Source: Neobacillus cucumis | GTDB taxonomy: Bacteria; Bacillota; Bacilli; Bacillales_B; DSM-18226 | Reading direction: 5' to 3' | Length of the DNA stretch: 64,000 nt | NCBI RefSeq assembly: GCF_023715505.1 | Contig: NZ_JAMBOH010000010.1 | Coordinates: 145,478-209,477, forward strand | Part shown: one piece after another, positions 36,959-45,762 of the stretch | Layout: each line of letters starts with the position of its first letter | How positions within the stretch are numbered: the first letter of the stretch is position 1 | Notes under the pieces: model-generated | What the model saw: the letters and a program-made list of their open reading frames with translations, nothing else | Told to the model about the DNA's origin: nothing | The model's database searches: none | Program-made: the position numbers and the translations under genes

Positions 36959-37078
36959 TTAATCAAACGTTTAATTAATTCAGCAGCAAAACTAATCAAA
37001 CGTTTAATTAAATCTTAGAAAACGTTAATAGACCAACAATTATCTGCCAAATTAAAAAACTAATCAAACGTTTAATTA
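36959..37078 (+). promoter_or_regulatory. Three copies of an 18-bp AATCAAACGTTTAATTA palindrome before lemA
   Basis: TAATCAAACGTTTAATTA occurs at 36960-36977, 36993-37010 and 37061-37078, with centres 33 and 68 bases apart; a degenerate AAAACGTTAA lies at 37020. The palindrome has one mismatch and is unlike a CcpA site. The 467-base gap between yggT and lemA otherwise shows no recognisable feature. The sites probably bind a TetR- or MarR-sized dimer and control the lemA operon. Confidence 0.7.
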
Positions 37079-37169
37079 ACTGAATTTATAGGTAAGTTTT
37101 TAAATAGCTTAAATAGGGAACTTATTTACCAAGTGATATATACTATAAGTGAGAAAGGACGTGATTAGA

Positions 37170-37745
37170 TTGAAAAAAGGCTGGTTAGGATTAGGAATTG
37201 TGGTCGCTGTCATTGTTATCTTTGGGCTCATGTTTATGTCCAGCTATAATAGCTTTGTCAATCTAGAAGAAGACGTGAATCAATCACATGCTCAAATCGA
37301 AAATCAACTCCAACGAAGGCTTGATTTAATCCCAAACTTAGTCAATACCGTAAAAGGCTATGCAGCACATGAAAAAGATGTCATTGCCTCCATCTCAGAT
37401 GCACGTGCAAAGCTTGCCGGAGCAAAAACCCCCGAAGAAGAAGCAACCGCTAACGATCAATTATCCGGTGCACTAAGCCGCTTGCTCGTCGTCGTTGAAA
37501 ACTACCCTAACCTTAAGGCAGACCAGCAATTTACCCAGCTAATGGATGAACTGTCTGGAACCGAAAACAGAATTGCTGTTGCACGAAAGGATTACAATGA
37601 ACAAGTAGCGGAATTCAATAAAAAAGTAAAAAGATTCCCGGGCTCGATTATTGTAGGAATCGGCGGGTTTGATGAAAAAGAATACTTCAAAGCAGACCCA
37701 CAAGCCCAAGAAGCTCCCAAAGTTGACTTTGGAGGCAACGGGTAA
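37170..37745 (+). CDS. LemA-family membrane protein
   Basis: A 191-residue protein with one N-terminal TM helix (~3-23) and a long helical bundle outside. YNSFVNLEEDVNQSHAQIENQLQRRLDLIPNLVNTVKGYAAHE is the LemA signature, with FNKKVKRFPGSIIVGIGGF near the end. The TTG start at 37170 is preferred over GTG 37149 because AAAGGA sits ten bases before it. Its stop overlaps the TPM gene (TAATG). LemA and TPM proteins are often paired; their function is unclear. Confidence 0.88.
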   Translation: MKKGWLGLGIVVAVIVIFGLMFMSSYNSFVNLEEDVNQSHAQIENQLQRRLDLIPNLVNTVKGYAAHEKDVIASISDARAKLAGAKTPEEEATANDQLSGALSRLLVVVENYPNLKADQQFTQLMDELSGTENRIAVARKDYNEQVAEFNKKVKRFPGSIIVGIGGFDEKEYFKADPQAQEAPKVDFGGNG

Positions 37746-38488
37746 TGAAAGCGAAACGGATCTTCAGCCTTCTATTGGTTTTTACCACATTATTTCTGTG
37801 TACAGCCCGTGCACTTGCTGAGGATGTCCAAATACCTGCTCCTGTCGGAGATATCTATGTACAAGATTTTGCTCATGTCCTAAACGAAACAGAAAGGGCA
37901 GAACTAATCAACTTAGGCAGAAACATTGAAGATCAGACAACCGCACAGGTTGCTGTATTGACGGTTGATAGTATTGGTGACAGAACGATTGAAGAATATG
38001 CGAATGAGGCATTTCGCCAATACGGAATTGGAAGCAAGAAAGAGGATAATGGCGTCCTCCTTGTTTTATCGATGAAGGAACACAAAATCCGGATTGAGGT
38101 TGGGTATGGCCTCGAAGGAAGGATTCCTGATGCGAAAGCCGGCCGAATCTTAGATCAATATGCTATACCTTTTTTAAAAAATAACCAGCCCAACCAAGCC
38201 GTAACGGAAACTTACAAAGCACTTGCCAAAGAAGTCATGGCCGAATATAACGGTGAGAGTGGACAAAAAACGGCGCCAAAGGATGAAGGGATTGGAATCC
38301 CATCCTGGCTGATTATTATCATTGTATTGGTTGTCGTCTTCCTTGACTTTAAATTTTTTGGAGGCACCCTTACCTACTTACTCCTCTCCATTCTATCCCG
38401 TGGTGGTGGACGAGGCGGTGGCGGTGGAGGGTCGCGAGGAGGCGGAGGTGGTTCCTCTGGCGGCGGTGGTGCAAGCCGAGGCTGGTAA
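37745..38488 (+). CDS. TPM-domain membrane protein with glycine-rich tail
   Basis: A 247-residue protein. It has a signal peptide at 1-25 (cleaved near ALAEDV), a TPM domain (~33-165, YVQDFAHVLNETERAELINLGRNIE, GIGSKKEDNGVLLVLSMKEHKIRIEVGYGLEG), a TM helix at ~188-206, and a Gly/Ser/Arg-rich C-terminus ending SRGW. This layout matches YgcG-type proteins. TPM domains have reported phosphatase activity in plants and assist respiratory or membrane complexes elsewhere; the role here is unknown. Translationally coupled to lemA. Confidence 0.87.
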   Translation: MKAKRIFSLLLVFTTLFLCTARALAEDVQIPAPVGDIYVQDFAHVLNETERAELINLGRNIEDQTTAQVAVLTVDSIGDRTIEEYANEAFRQYGIGSKKEDNGVLLVLSMKEHKIRIEVGYGLEGRIPDAKAGRILDQYAIPFLKNNQPNQAVTETYKALAKEVMAEYNGESGQKTAPKDEGIGIPSWLIIIIVLVVVFLDFKFFGGTLTYLLLSILSRGGGRGGGGGGSRGGGGGSSGGGGASRGW

Positions 38489-38491
38489 TAA

Positions 38492-38527
38492 CAGAAAAAA
38501 GATGCTCTGGTTCGAGAGCAACTTTTT
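38492..38527. terminator. Bidirectional terminator between TPM and dedA genes
   Basis: TGCTCT-GGTTCG-AGAGCA with A and T runs on the two sides, placed exactly between the convergent stop codons. Confidence 0.85.
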
Positions 38528-39135
38528 CAATCATATGAAGCATTTTTCAATACTTTTCTTTTCCTTTTATAGGTGTACAAAATAAACAGACCTATTAGGA
38601 AAAAGGCAATAATATAGATACTATACCTAGAAAAGTATGTTCCAACATATACCCAGTTTCCACCAAGCAATCTGCCTAAAGTGATAAAGGTAAAGCACCA
38701 AAGTAGTGCTCCTAAATAAGCGAACAGGGCAAACTTTTTATAAGAATAATTGTTAATTCCAGCGAGATAGGCGGTAATATGCCGAACGCCTGGAATAAAA
38801 AAACCAATAACGAGAAGGAACGGGCCAAATCTATTGAATAATTTCTTCGTGCGATCAATCTTTGCCTCACTGATATGCAACTTCGGGCCAAACTTATGTA
38901 AAAACGGCGCTCCTAACACAATGCCTAAAATAAAGCTAAGCGTAATCCCGCTGCTTGCCCCGAAATAGGCACATAGGAGTGATGGCAGGTACGCCAATTT
39001 TCCGGCGAAAACATTATAACCCACATAAGTAAGAAGAACTTCATCAGGAATTGGCAGGCCAATGATACCGCCAATTAAAGCAAAAATAATCCCCAGATAG
39101 CCAAAGTGTTCAAGAAGATGATTTAAATAATCCAT
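38527..39135 (-). CDS. DedA-family membrane protein
   Basis: A 202-residue membrane protein of the DedA (SNARE-associated/VTT) family. The hallmark FNRFGPFLLVIGFFIPGVRHITAYLAGINNYSYKKF at ~97-130 contains the conserved F-R-F-x-P-G-x-R block, and GLPIPDEVLLTYVGY near residue 27 has the conserved Pro/Glu. DedA members PetA/UptA recycle undecaprenyl phosphate or phosphatidylethanolamine lipids across the membrane; which applies here is unknown. AGGAAGTG precedes the ATG. Confidence 0.88.
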   Translation of the reverse strand: MDYLNHLLEHFGYLGIIFALIGGIIGLPIPDEVLLTYVGYNVFAGKLAYLPSLLCAYFGASSGITLSFILGIVLGAPFLHKFGPKLHISEAKIDRTKKLFNRFGPFLLVIGFFIPGVRHITAYLAGINNYSYKKFALFAYLGALLWCFTFITLGRLLGGNWVYVGTYFSRYSIYIIAFFLIGLFILYTYKRKRKVLKNASYD

Positions 39136-39278
39136 CGCTGCACTTCCTAAATTTAATTCTAAAAATTTAGCTATTAGATATTATCATCAAAAATTTTCAC
39201 TTTTATGTATGACCTGACACCATTTTCCACTTCAACCGCGAATATAGTGAAGTAAATGTCATTTTAGGAGTGGATGTC

Positions 39279-41492
39279 ATGCCGATTGAATGGAATGAAG
39301 AACAGAAGTTATTTCATTTATATAATGGCAGAATCAGTTACATGATGCAGCTTGTCCATGGAAAGTATTTAGCGCATTTATATTGGGGGAGTAGGGTCCA
39401 ACTGCTCCAGCCATTAGCCATTCTTCCATTAAAAGGAAGAGCCTTTTCGCCGATGAATGAACCTGCTGACCCCCGGTTTTCGCTTGATACCCTGCCGCAG
39501 GAATATCCCGCCTTTGGAAATGGAGACTTCCGAACGCCGGCTTATCAGCTTCAGAGTTCTGATGGGTCAACAGTAACTGAATTTGTATATGATTCCTATG
39601 CGATTTTTAAAGGAAAGCCCCGTTTGAATGGGCTGCCGATGGTCTATGTAGAGGATGATGATGAGGCGGACACGCTGGTCGTAACATTGGTGGATTCCAT
39701 TCTTGGCATCGGTCTTAACCTTCATTATACGATTTACCGAGATTTTGATGTGATCACGAGGTCGGTCTCGTTTGAAAACCTAGGCAGCCGTGAGGTGAAG
39801 ATAGAAAAAAGCATGAGCATGTCGGTTGACTTCCATAACTCGAAGTGGGACTGGCTTCACCTTCAAGGAACTTGGGCACGGGAACGCCAAATTGAACGGA
39901 GAGCGCTGATCCACGGTGTTCAATCGATTTCTTCCGCAAGGGGTGCGAGCAGTCATCAGCATAATCCCTTTCTAGCCTTAGTATCAAAGGATGCAACCGA
40001 GGAGTATGGGGATGTTTACGGGATTAGTTTGGTTTACAGCGGGAATTTCGAGGCTTCCATTGAGGTGGACCCCTTTGAGATAACCCGGATCAATATGGGA
40101 GTTAATCCATTAAATTTTTCTTGGCTGTTGAAGCCAGGTGAAATTTTTCAGACACCGGAGGCTCTGATGGTCTATTCCTCAGAAGGATTGGGCGGAATGT
40201 CGAGGATTTTTCATAAAATCATTCGAAGCCGGGTTTGCCGCGGAGTTTATCGTGACAGGACAAGGCCAATCCTCATAAATAATTGGGAGGCAACCTACTT
40301 TCATTTTACTGAAAAAAAGTTAAGAGATCTCGCTGACACCGCTAAGGAACTGGGCATTGAGCTGTTTGTTTTAGATGATGGCTGGTTTGGCCGTCGAGAT
40401 AATGCAAAGAGTTCGCTTGGAGATTGGTTTGTTAATAGGGAAAAACTTCCTAATGGATTGAACGGATTAGCTAGTTATATCAATGCTAAAGGGATGCAAT
40501 TCGGCTTGTGGGTGGAGCCAGAAATGGTCTCTCCCGATAGCGATTTGTATCGCAGGCATCCAGATTGGTGTCTGCATGTTCCAGGGAGGAACCGGACACT
40601 TTCGAGAAATCAGCTTGTTCTAGATTTAAGCAGGGATGATGTGTGTGATTGGCTAATAGAAACGCTCTCGAATCTATTTCAGAGTGCCCCAATTCGCTAT
40701 GTAAAATGGGATATGAATCGGAATATGACGGAGGTGGGATCTGCATTATTGCCTTCAGAAAGACAGAAGGAGACGGCCCATCGATATATGCTGGGGTTGT
40801 ATCGGGTTTTAGAAGTTTTAACCGAGCGCTTCCCGGAAGTTTTGTTTGAAAGCTGCTCGGGCGGGGGCGGCCGCTTTGACTTGGCGATGCTGTATTATAT
40901 GCCGCAGACCTGGACGAGTGATGATACGGATGCGGTCGAAAGGCTGAAAATTCAATATGGAACGAGTATAGTTTATCCGGCTATTACGATGGGAGCTCAT
41001 GTTTCAGATATCCCGAATCATCAGACTGGCAGAATGACACCATTAGAGATGAGATGCCATGTCGCCATGGCGGCCAATCTTGGGTTTGAATTAAATATTG
41101 ATAAACTTAGCAAGGAAGACAAAGAGCTAGCCGGGCGGGAAATTCAGCTATATCATCAAATAAAAGAAATCGTCCTTTTTGGTGATCTTTATCGGCTGTG
41201 GAGCCCCTTTGAGGGGATGAATACCGCTTGGATGTATGTAGGACGCGGTCAAAGGCAAGCGGTGGTATTTTACTATAAGACGCTAGCAACACCGAATCCC
41301 CCTTTCCTGCGAATGAAATTACGCGGACTAAATCCGCAGTTTAGATACAAATTAAACGAAAGTGGCCAGGTCTTTTATGGAGATGAGTTAATGAAAATTG
41401 GGCTTAACCTGCCGTTAATCAAAACAGACTTTTTCTCTGAAATCTATCATTTAAAATCCGTTGATTTTAAAGAAAAGAGTGAAAATTTTTAA
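39279..41492 (+). CDS. Alpha-galactosidase, glycoside hydrolase family 36
   Basis: A 737-residue intracellular GH36 alpha-galactosidase that releases galactose from raffinose- or melibiose-type sugars. The N-terminal beta-supersandwich is followed by the barrel with NNWEATYFHFTEKKLRDLADTAKELGIELFVLDDGWFG, the nucleophile aspartate in RYVKWDMNR, and the acid/base aspartate in QTWTSDDTDA; CSGGGGRFD and GAHVSDIPNHQTGR are also conserved. The start at 39279 is chosen for AGGAG eight bases upstream. No signal peptide, so the substrate must be imported. It stands alone rather than in the galactose region at the left edge. Confidence 0.93.
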   Translation: MPIEWNEEQKLFHLYNGRISYMMQLVHGKYLAHLYWGSRVQLLQPLAILPLKGRAFSPMNEPADPRFSLDTLPQEYPAFGNGDFRTPAYQLQSSDGSTVTEFVYDSYAIFKGKPRLNGLPMVYVEDDDEADTLVVTLVDSILGIGLNLHYTIYRDFDVITRSVSFENLGSREVKIEKSMSMSVDFHNSKWDWLHLQGTWARERQIERRALIHGVQSISSARGASSHQHNPFLALVSKDATEEYGDVYGISLVYSGNFEASIEVDPFEITRINMGVNPLNFSWLLKPGEIFQTPEALMVYSSEGLGGMSRIFHKIIRSRVCRGVYRDRTRPILINNWEATYFHFTEKKLRDLADTAKELGIELFVLDDGWFGRRDNAKSSLGDWFVNREKLPNGLNGLASYINAKGMQFGLWVEPEMVSPDSDLYRRHPDWCLHVPGRNRTLSRNQLVLDLSRDDVCDWLIETLSNLFQSAPIRYVKWDMNRNMTEVGSALLPSERQKETAHRYMLGLYRVLEVLTERFPEVLFESCSGGGGRFDLAMLYYMPQTWTSDDTDAVERLKIQYGTSIVYPAITMGAHVSDIPNHQTGRMTPLEMRCHVAMAANLGFELNIDKLSKEDKELAGREIQLYHQIKEIVLFGDLYRLWSPFEGMNTAWMYVGRGQRQAVVFYYKTLATPNPPFLRMKLRGLNPQFRYKLNESGQVFYGDELMKIGLNLPLIKTDFFSEIYHLKSVDFKEKSENF

Positions 41493-41574
41493 TATTAACT
41501 ATAAATTAAGTTCCTCCACGTTTAAAATGTTTAGTAAGAAGTGTACTAGTTTCAGTGTTATGGAGGGGACTTAG

Positions 41575-42936
41575 GTGAATCTTAATGATGAATTGTTAGC
41601 GATTGTCGGAGATAGTGAGCGTGTTTCAATCAATGAAACGATATTAGAACAGCACAGTAAAGGGGAAGCATATCATACACCATCCTGTCCGGATGCAGTT
41701 GTGTTTCCTAAGTCAAAAGAGGAAATAAGCAGGATTGTGCAATTTGCTAGTGAGCATTCCATTCCCCTCGTGCCCTACGGGGCGGGGACGAGCTTAGAAG
41801 GACATATAATTCCGGTATACGGTGGCATCAGTCTTAATTTCAGTTTGATGAATCAAATTTTATCCATCCGGCCTGATGACTTTCAAGTGATCGTACAGCC
41901 TGGGGTCACAAGAAATCAGCTCAATCAAGCTCTGAAAAAACATGGGTTGTTTTTTCCGACGGACCCAGGCGCAGATGCTTCGATCGGCGGTATGGCGGCC
42001 ACGAATGCCAGCGGTACTAACAGCGTGAAATACGGAGTGATGCGTGATCAGGTCCTCGGCTTAGAGGTGGTTTTAGCAGACGGATCCATCGTTCGAACCG
42101 GAGGAAATTCTTTTAAATCTTCGGCGGGCTATAATTTAATGGGATTGTTAATAGGATCAGAAGGGACACTGGGCATTTTTACGGAGATTACTTTAAAGCT
42201 GAGGGGGATTCCAGAGACTGTGTCTGCTGTAAAAGCCACGTTTCCCTCGATTGAAGCTGCTGGAAATGCCGCTGCTATTCTCTTAAAGGCAGGACTGGCA
42301 ATCGGGAAAATTGAGTTAGTTGATGAAAAAACAATTCAAGCAGTTAATGTGTTTAAGACTACAGATTACCGTGAGGAGCCGACTCTTTTCTTGGAGTTTA
42401 GCGGAAATGAACCGGAAGTTACATATAGTGTGGAAGTAATGGAAGAAATTCTAAAGGATGACCAATGTGTTTCTTTTGAATTTGAGAATGACTCGCTAAG
42501 AAGGGCACAATTATGGGAGGCAAGGCACCATGCAGCTTTTGCTATTCAGGCCGCTAATCCTGGAAAAATCTTAATGTTTACTGATGTCTGCGTCCCGTTA
42601 TCACAACTTGCTGGGGCTTTAAAGCAGACCAGGGAAGTGATCGAGAGAAATGGTTTAGAGGGAGCTGTTTTAGGACATGTCGGTGATGGCAATTATCATG
42701 CCTGCTTGCCGATTGATCCGAACAGTGAAGAAGAGTTGGAAGTGGTCGAAGCTGTTCATCATCAGATTGTCTCGTATGCTTTAGCAAAAGGGGGGACCTG
42801 CACCGGGGAGCATGGAATCGGACTTGGCAAAAAGGCGTTCCTACAAGAAGAACACGGAGACATCATCCCTATCATGAAAACCATCAAAAACAACCTCGAC
42901 CCCAAAAACATCCTAAACCCAGGGAAAATATTCTAA
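41575..42936 (+). CDS. glcD: FAD-linked oxidase, glycolate oxidase GlcD / D-lactate dehydrogenase type
   Basis: A 453-residue FAD enzyme. The FAD_binding_4 domain (SIPLVPYGAGTSLEGHIIP, DPGADASIGGMAATNASGTNSVKYG, GLLIGSEGTLGIFTEITLKL) is followed by the FAD_oxidase_C domain ending in GHVGDGNYHACL and GGTCTGEHGIGLGKKAFL, which holds the substrate-site histidines and glutamate. It oxidises glycolate or D-lactate, passing electrons to the respiratory chain. The partner subunits GlcE and GlcF are not adjacent, so D-lactate use is as likely. The GTG start has GGAGGGG. A fragment of its 3' end is duplicated at 45585. Confidence 0.88.
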   Translation: MNLNDELLAIVGDSERVSINETILEQHSKGEAYHTPSCPDAVVFPKSKEEISRIVQFASEHSIPLVPYGAGTSLEGHIIPVYGGISLNFSLMNQILSIRPDDFQVIVQPGVTRNQLNQALKKHGLFFPTDPGADASIGGMAATNASGTNSVKYGVMRDQVLGLEVVLADGSIVRTGGNSFKSSAGYNLMGLLIGSEGTLGIFTEITLKLRGIPETVSAVKATFPSIEAAGNAAAILLKAGLAIGKIELVDEKTIQAVNVFKTTDYREEPTLFLEFSGNEPEVTYSVEVMEEILKDDQCVSFEFENDSLRRAQLWEARHHAAFAIQAANPGKILMFTDVCVPLSQLAGALKQTREVIERNGLEGAVLGHVGDGNYHACLPIDPNSEEELEVVEAVHHQIVSYALAKGGTCTGEHGIGLGKKAFLQEEHGDIIPIMKTIKNNLDPKNILNPGKIF

Positions 42937-42938
42937 AG

Positions 42939-42999
42939 GGTGACAGGCACCGATAAATGGTTAAATAAGGTGTTAAGGATATAATGGGTGACAGGCACC
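42939..42999. repeat. 61-bp element: paired GGTGACAGGCACC with 35-base spacer
   Basis: Two identical 13-mers at 42939-42951 and 42987-42999 in direct orientation, 48 bases start to start. The same 13+35+13 layout occurs at 54760 and 59433. It lies just after the glcD stop. Confidence 0.85.
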
Positions 43000-43018
43000 A
43001 ATAAGTAGATTAACACAA

Positions 43019-43067
43019 TGAAAGGGTTGGTAATGGTGAAAAGGCATCATCATTACCAACCCTTTTG
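43019..43067. terminator. Bidirectional terminator between glcD and ytbE
   Basis: AAAGGGTTGGTAATG pairs with CATTACCAACCCTTT around a GTGAAAAGGCATCAT loop, with a T run. A diverged copy lies at 45711-45756 as part of the duplicated segment. Confidence 0.88.
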
Positions 43068-43073
43068 TGTTGT

Positions 43074-43916
43074 TTAGAAGTCGAAGTTGTCGGGGTCTGG
43101 GCCGACGCGATGGTTTTGGTTCAGATCATCAATTTGTTCCATTTCGGCTTTGGTTAGCTCGAAGTCGAATATAGCGGCGTTTTCGATGATGCGATGTTCT
43201 TTTGTTGATTTTGGAATGGTGACGATCCCATTCTGGAGATCCCAACGTAAAATAACTTGTGCTGTTGACTTGTTATACTTATTAGCAATTTCTTTGATTA
43301 CCGGCTGGTCTAATAGCTCCCCTTGCATTAATGGTGACCATGCTTCCATTTGGATTCCATGTTCCTGGCAAAAAGTTTGGATTTCTTTTTGTGTTAAACG
43401 GGGATGGAATTCCACTTGATTGATCATTGGCTTGATTTCGGCCTCTTTCATTAAATTCTCCAGATGATGGACTTGGAAGTTGCTTACGCCAATGGCTTTT
43501 ACTCTGCCTTCTTTATAGAGAGTTTCCAAAGCCCGCCACGCCTCTTTATATTTTCCTTCTACAGGCCAATGAATTAAATATAAATCTAAATAGTCTAACC
43601 CTAATTTCTTTAAGCTTGTTTCATATGCTTCTAGAGTTGCTTCATAGCCTAAGTCACTATTCCAGACCTTTGATGTAACAAAAAGGTCTTCTCTGGAAAT
43701 ACCCGCTTCTTTGATTCCTTCTCGAATCGCTTGTCCTACTCCTTCTTCGTTTTGATAGATGGCAGCTGTATCAATACTGCGATATCCATGTTTTATGGCA
43801 AACTTTACTGCATTGACTAGTTCTGGCCCTTCTTCTATTTTAAATACTCCAAGTCCAAACCAAGGCATTTTTACTCCATTGATAAGTGTAGTTGTGTCTT
43901 GTAAGTTGTTAACCAT
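43074..43916 (-). CDS. ytbE: Aldo/keto reductase, YtbE/YvgN type
   Basis: A 280-residue NADPH-dependent aldo/keto reductase (AKR5G-like). The catalytic tetrad can be placed as Asp (YRSIDTAAIYQNEEGVG, with its Tyr), Lys (VTSKVWNSD) and His (YLIHWPVEGKYKEAW). The NADPH pocket includes IPKSTKEHRI. The start at 43916 is used because GGAGG is nine bases before it. It follows ytbD on the same strand, as in B. subtilis ytbDE, and probably detoxifies aldehydes such as methylglyoxal; natural substrate unknown. A broken copy is at 45763-46117. Confidence 0.88.
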   Translation of the reverse strand: MVNNLQDTTTLINGVKMPWFGLGVFKIEEGPELVNAVKFAIKHGYRSIDTAAIYQNEEGVGQAIREGIKEAGISREDLFVTSKVWNSDLGYEATLEAYETSLKKLGLDYLDLYLIHWPVEGKYKEAWRALETLYKEGRVKAIGVSNFQVHHLENLMKEAEIKPMINQVEFHPRLTQKEIQTFCQEHGIQMEAWSPLMQGELLDQPVIKEIANKYNKSTAQVILRWDLQNGIVTIPKSTKEHRIIENAAIFDFELTKAEMEQIDDLNQNHRVGPDPDNFDF

Positions 43917-44007
43917 TATAATCATCCTCCAGATTAATTCTTTTATAAAAAGGCAGGGGGCTATTACACTATCCCCCCGCGCCTACTATGAAAACAAAGG
44001 GGTGAAA

Positions 44008-45222
44008 TTAAATTACTTTTTCAATCTTAATACCGGCTTTTTTACGGTCTTTCCTTTCAAGCCTCCAGCTCCAGCCCGTAAGAACGACCGCTCCTAGGAC
44101 CATTAATGCTCCAATCCAAGAGGTGTGAATTAATCCAATCGAGTTGGTAATCACGCCGCCAAAGTAGGATCCCATCGCAATACCGGCATTAAACGCAGCA
44201 ATATTAATTGAAGACGCTACATCAACTGCAGCAGGGACAAACCTTTCTGCTAACATAACGACGTAAACTTGTAATCCAGGTACATTCATAAATGCCAGCA
44301 GGCCCATGAAAAAGATAGTGATTAAGCCTGCTATTTTATGTGGAGCGGTAAAAACAAAAGCAAATAAGACGACAGCTTGGAAGATAAACATATAAAATAA
44401 CGCCTTAATAGGATTTTGGTTAGATAATTTGCCGCCCACCATATTTCCGATGGCAATCGCGATACCATAAACAAGTAATATCACGGCAACGGTGCTTTCC
44501 TTAAATCCCGTAATATCCTGCAAAATAGGGGATAGGTACGTAAACACTACGAATGTTCCTCCATAACCAAGCGCAGTAATAATAAATAGAAGCAATAAGC
44601 GACCATTGGTTACCAATTTAAACTGGTCGTGGAACGTTGTCTGAACCCCTTTTCGTAAATCAGACGGAACAAGGATACTGTTAGCAAAGAAAGCAATCAC
44701 GCCGACTGCGACAATGATAACGAACGCCATCCTCCAGCCGAATTGCTGGCCGATGAAGGTACCAAAAGGAACCCCAGTAACAGTTGCCACTGTAAGTCCT
44801 GAAAACATAATCGATATTGCACTAGCCCTTCGGTTTTCAGGGACTAAATCTGCAGCAATCGTTGATCCAATCGACATAAAGACACCATGTGAAAAGGCAG
44901 AAATCACACGGGCAGCTAATAAAACACAAATGCTAGCTGCGCCTGCCGCCAACCCATTGCCGATGATAAAAATAATCATGATCCATAGTAACAAGGATTT
45001 ACGTGACATCCTAGATGTGAGGGACGTCAGAATAGGAGCCCCGAAAGTTACTCCTAAGGCATATAAAGAAACAGTTAAGCCGGCAGTTGTAACAGATATT
45101 TGTAAATCCTTTGCTATGAGCGGCAGCAGCCCTACACTAATAAATTCCGTTGTTCCGATGGCAAAAGCACTAACAGCTAATGCTAATAGAGCGAAGGTAC
45201 TTCTTTTTTTATCTATAGTCAT
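44008..45222 (-). CDS. ytbD: MFS efflux transporter, YtbD type
   Basis: A 404-residue DHA1-family carrier with twelve membrane helices. SAFAIGTTEFISVGLLPLIAKDL and the helix-3 motif SAFSHGVFMSIGSTIAADLVPENRRA are typical of the AraJ/YdhP/YtbD branch of drug and sugar exporters. The start at 45222 is set by AGGAGGAG upstream; the longer frame to 45363 crosses the promoter. With ytbE downstream and the TACT-N4-AGTA operator upstream it forms the ytbDE operon, whose regulator YtcD is normally divergent; here the adjacent ytcD is broken and an intact copy sits at 53584. Confidence 0.87.
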   Translation of the reverse strand: MTIDKKRSTFALLALAVSAFAIGTTEFISVGLLPLIAKDLQISVTTAGLTVSLYALGVTFGAPILTSLTSRMSRKSLLLWIMIIFIIGNGLAAGAASICVLLAARVISAFSHGVFMSIGSTIAADLVPENRRASAISIMFSGLTVATVTGVPFGTFIGQQFGWRMAFVIIVAVGVIAFFANSILVPSDLRKGVQTTFHDQFKLVTNGRLLLLFIITALGYGGTFVVFTYLSPILQDITGFKESTVAVILLVYGIAIAIGNMVGGKLSNQNPIKALFYMFIFQAVVLFAFVFTAPHKIAGLITIFFMGLLAFMNVPGLQVYVVMLAERFVPAAVDVASSINIAAFNAGIAMGSYFGGVITNSIGLIHTSWIGALMVLGAVVLTGWSWRLERKDRKKAGIKIEKVI

Positions 45223-45393
45223 TTGTTTCTCTCCTCCTAAAAATGGTTCTATTGCATGAATGATTTGCAAAAGCAAAACTATAAAAAGAATTATGATGGG
45301 ATATTTCAACCGGCAAATGTTATTATGGGATATACAATTGTGGATGAAAAGTACGCACTTCAAAGTGCTATAGATACTTCGAGGTGCGGTAGA

Positions 45394-45405
45394 TACTTTT
45401 TAGTA
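45394..45405. promoter_or_regulatory. HxlR/YtcD-type operator between ytbD and broken ytcD
   Basis: TACTTTTTAGTA is a perfect TACT-N4-AGTA inverted repeat, the form of operator used by HxlR/DUF24 regulators such as YodB. The same element is at 53548-53559. GTACGCACTTCAAAGTGC, also shared, lies upstream. Both are in the ytbD-ytcD divergent gap. Confidence 0.6.
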
Positions 45406-45429
45406 CCTATTAAAATGGAGGAGTTAGAG

Positions 45430-45584
45430 ATGAAGAAAAAGAAATATAATATATGGTTGAAGCGACATTAGAGGTCGTTGGTGGAAAATGGAAAATACGT
45501 AATTCTTTGTCATTTAACAAACGGAAAGAAACGAACAAGTTAATTGAAACGTCTGATAACGGATATCACACAAAAAATGTTAAA
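45430..45584 (+). pseudogene. ytcD: Broken ytcD (HxlR-family regulator), 5' part
   Basis: From the ATG at 45430 this matches the intact ytcD at 53584 closely but lacks one base in the AATATATCGG segment, which shifts the frame to a stop within 45 bases. Other stops follow. Homology ends at AAAATGTTAA near 45584, about 40% through the gene, where a fragment of glcD begins. The upstream RBS and operator are intact, so it is transcribed but cannot encode YtcD. Confidence 0.9.
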
Positions 45585-45650
45585 TCATGCTTGCTTACCG
45601 ATTGATCCGAACAGTGAAGAACAGTTGGAAGTAGTAGAAGCAGTTCATCT
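45585..45650 (+). pseudogene. Duplicated fragment of the glcD 3' end
   Basis: This stretch matches 42703-42770 of glcD (TTGATCCGAACAGTGAAGAA and flanks) with a few substitutions. It then jumps to sequence matching 42962 onward, including one GGTGACAGGCACC (45676-45688) and the terminator, so about 190 bases of the original are missing. It marks the junction of a tandem duplication. Confidence 0.88.
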
Positions 45651-45762
45651 TAAATAAGGTGGCATGGGTGCAAACGGTGACAGGCACCAAAAAGTAGATT
45701 AACACTATGAGAGGGTTGGGAATGGTGAAAAGGTATCATCATTACCAGCCCTTTTGTGTTGT

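Noticed and set aside
36959..37078. The AAACGTTT palindromes as CcpA cre sites.
   Set aside because: The centre CG matches, but the required TG and CA at the outer positions are C/A and A/T in all copies.
38322..38585. An 87-codon frame overlapping the end of the TPM gene.
   Set aside because: It is a shadow of the glycine-rich tail and runs through the terminator into the dedA gene.
42939..42999. The spaced 13-mers look like two repeats of a CRISPR array.
   Set aside because: Only two repeats per site, repeats of 13 bases, no Cas genes, and copies lie at gene ends across the window.
43087..43419. A 110-codon plus-strand frame opposite ytbE.
   Set aside because: It has no start signal and mirrors a well-supported conserved minus-strand gene.
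44714..45259. A 181-codon plus-strand frame opposite ytbD.
   Set aside because: Its content is the complement of membrane helices of a clear MFS protein and no family is recognisable.
45256..45471. A 71-codon plus-strand reading frame across the ytbD-ytcD gap.
   Set aside because: It runs through the divergent promoter region and has no RBS; its end overlaps the broken ytcD in another frame.
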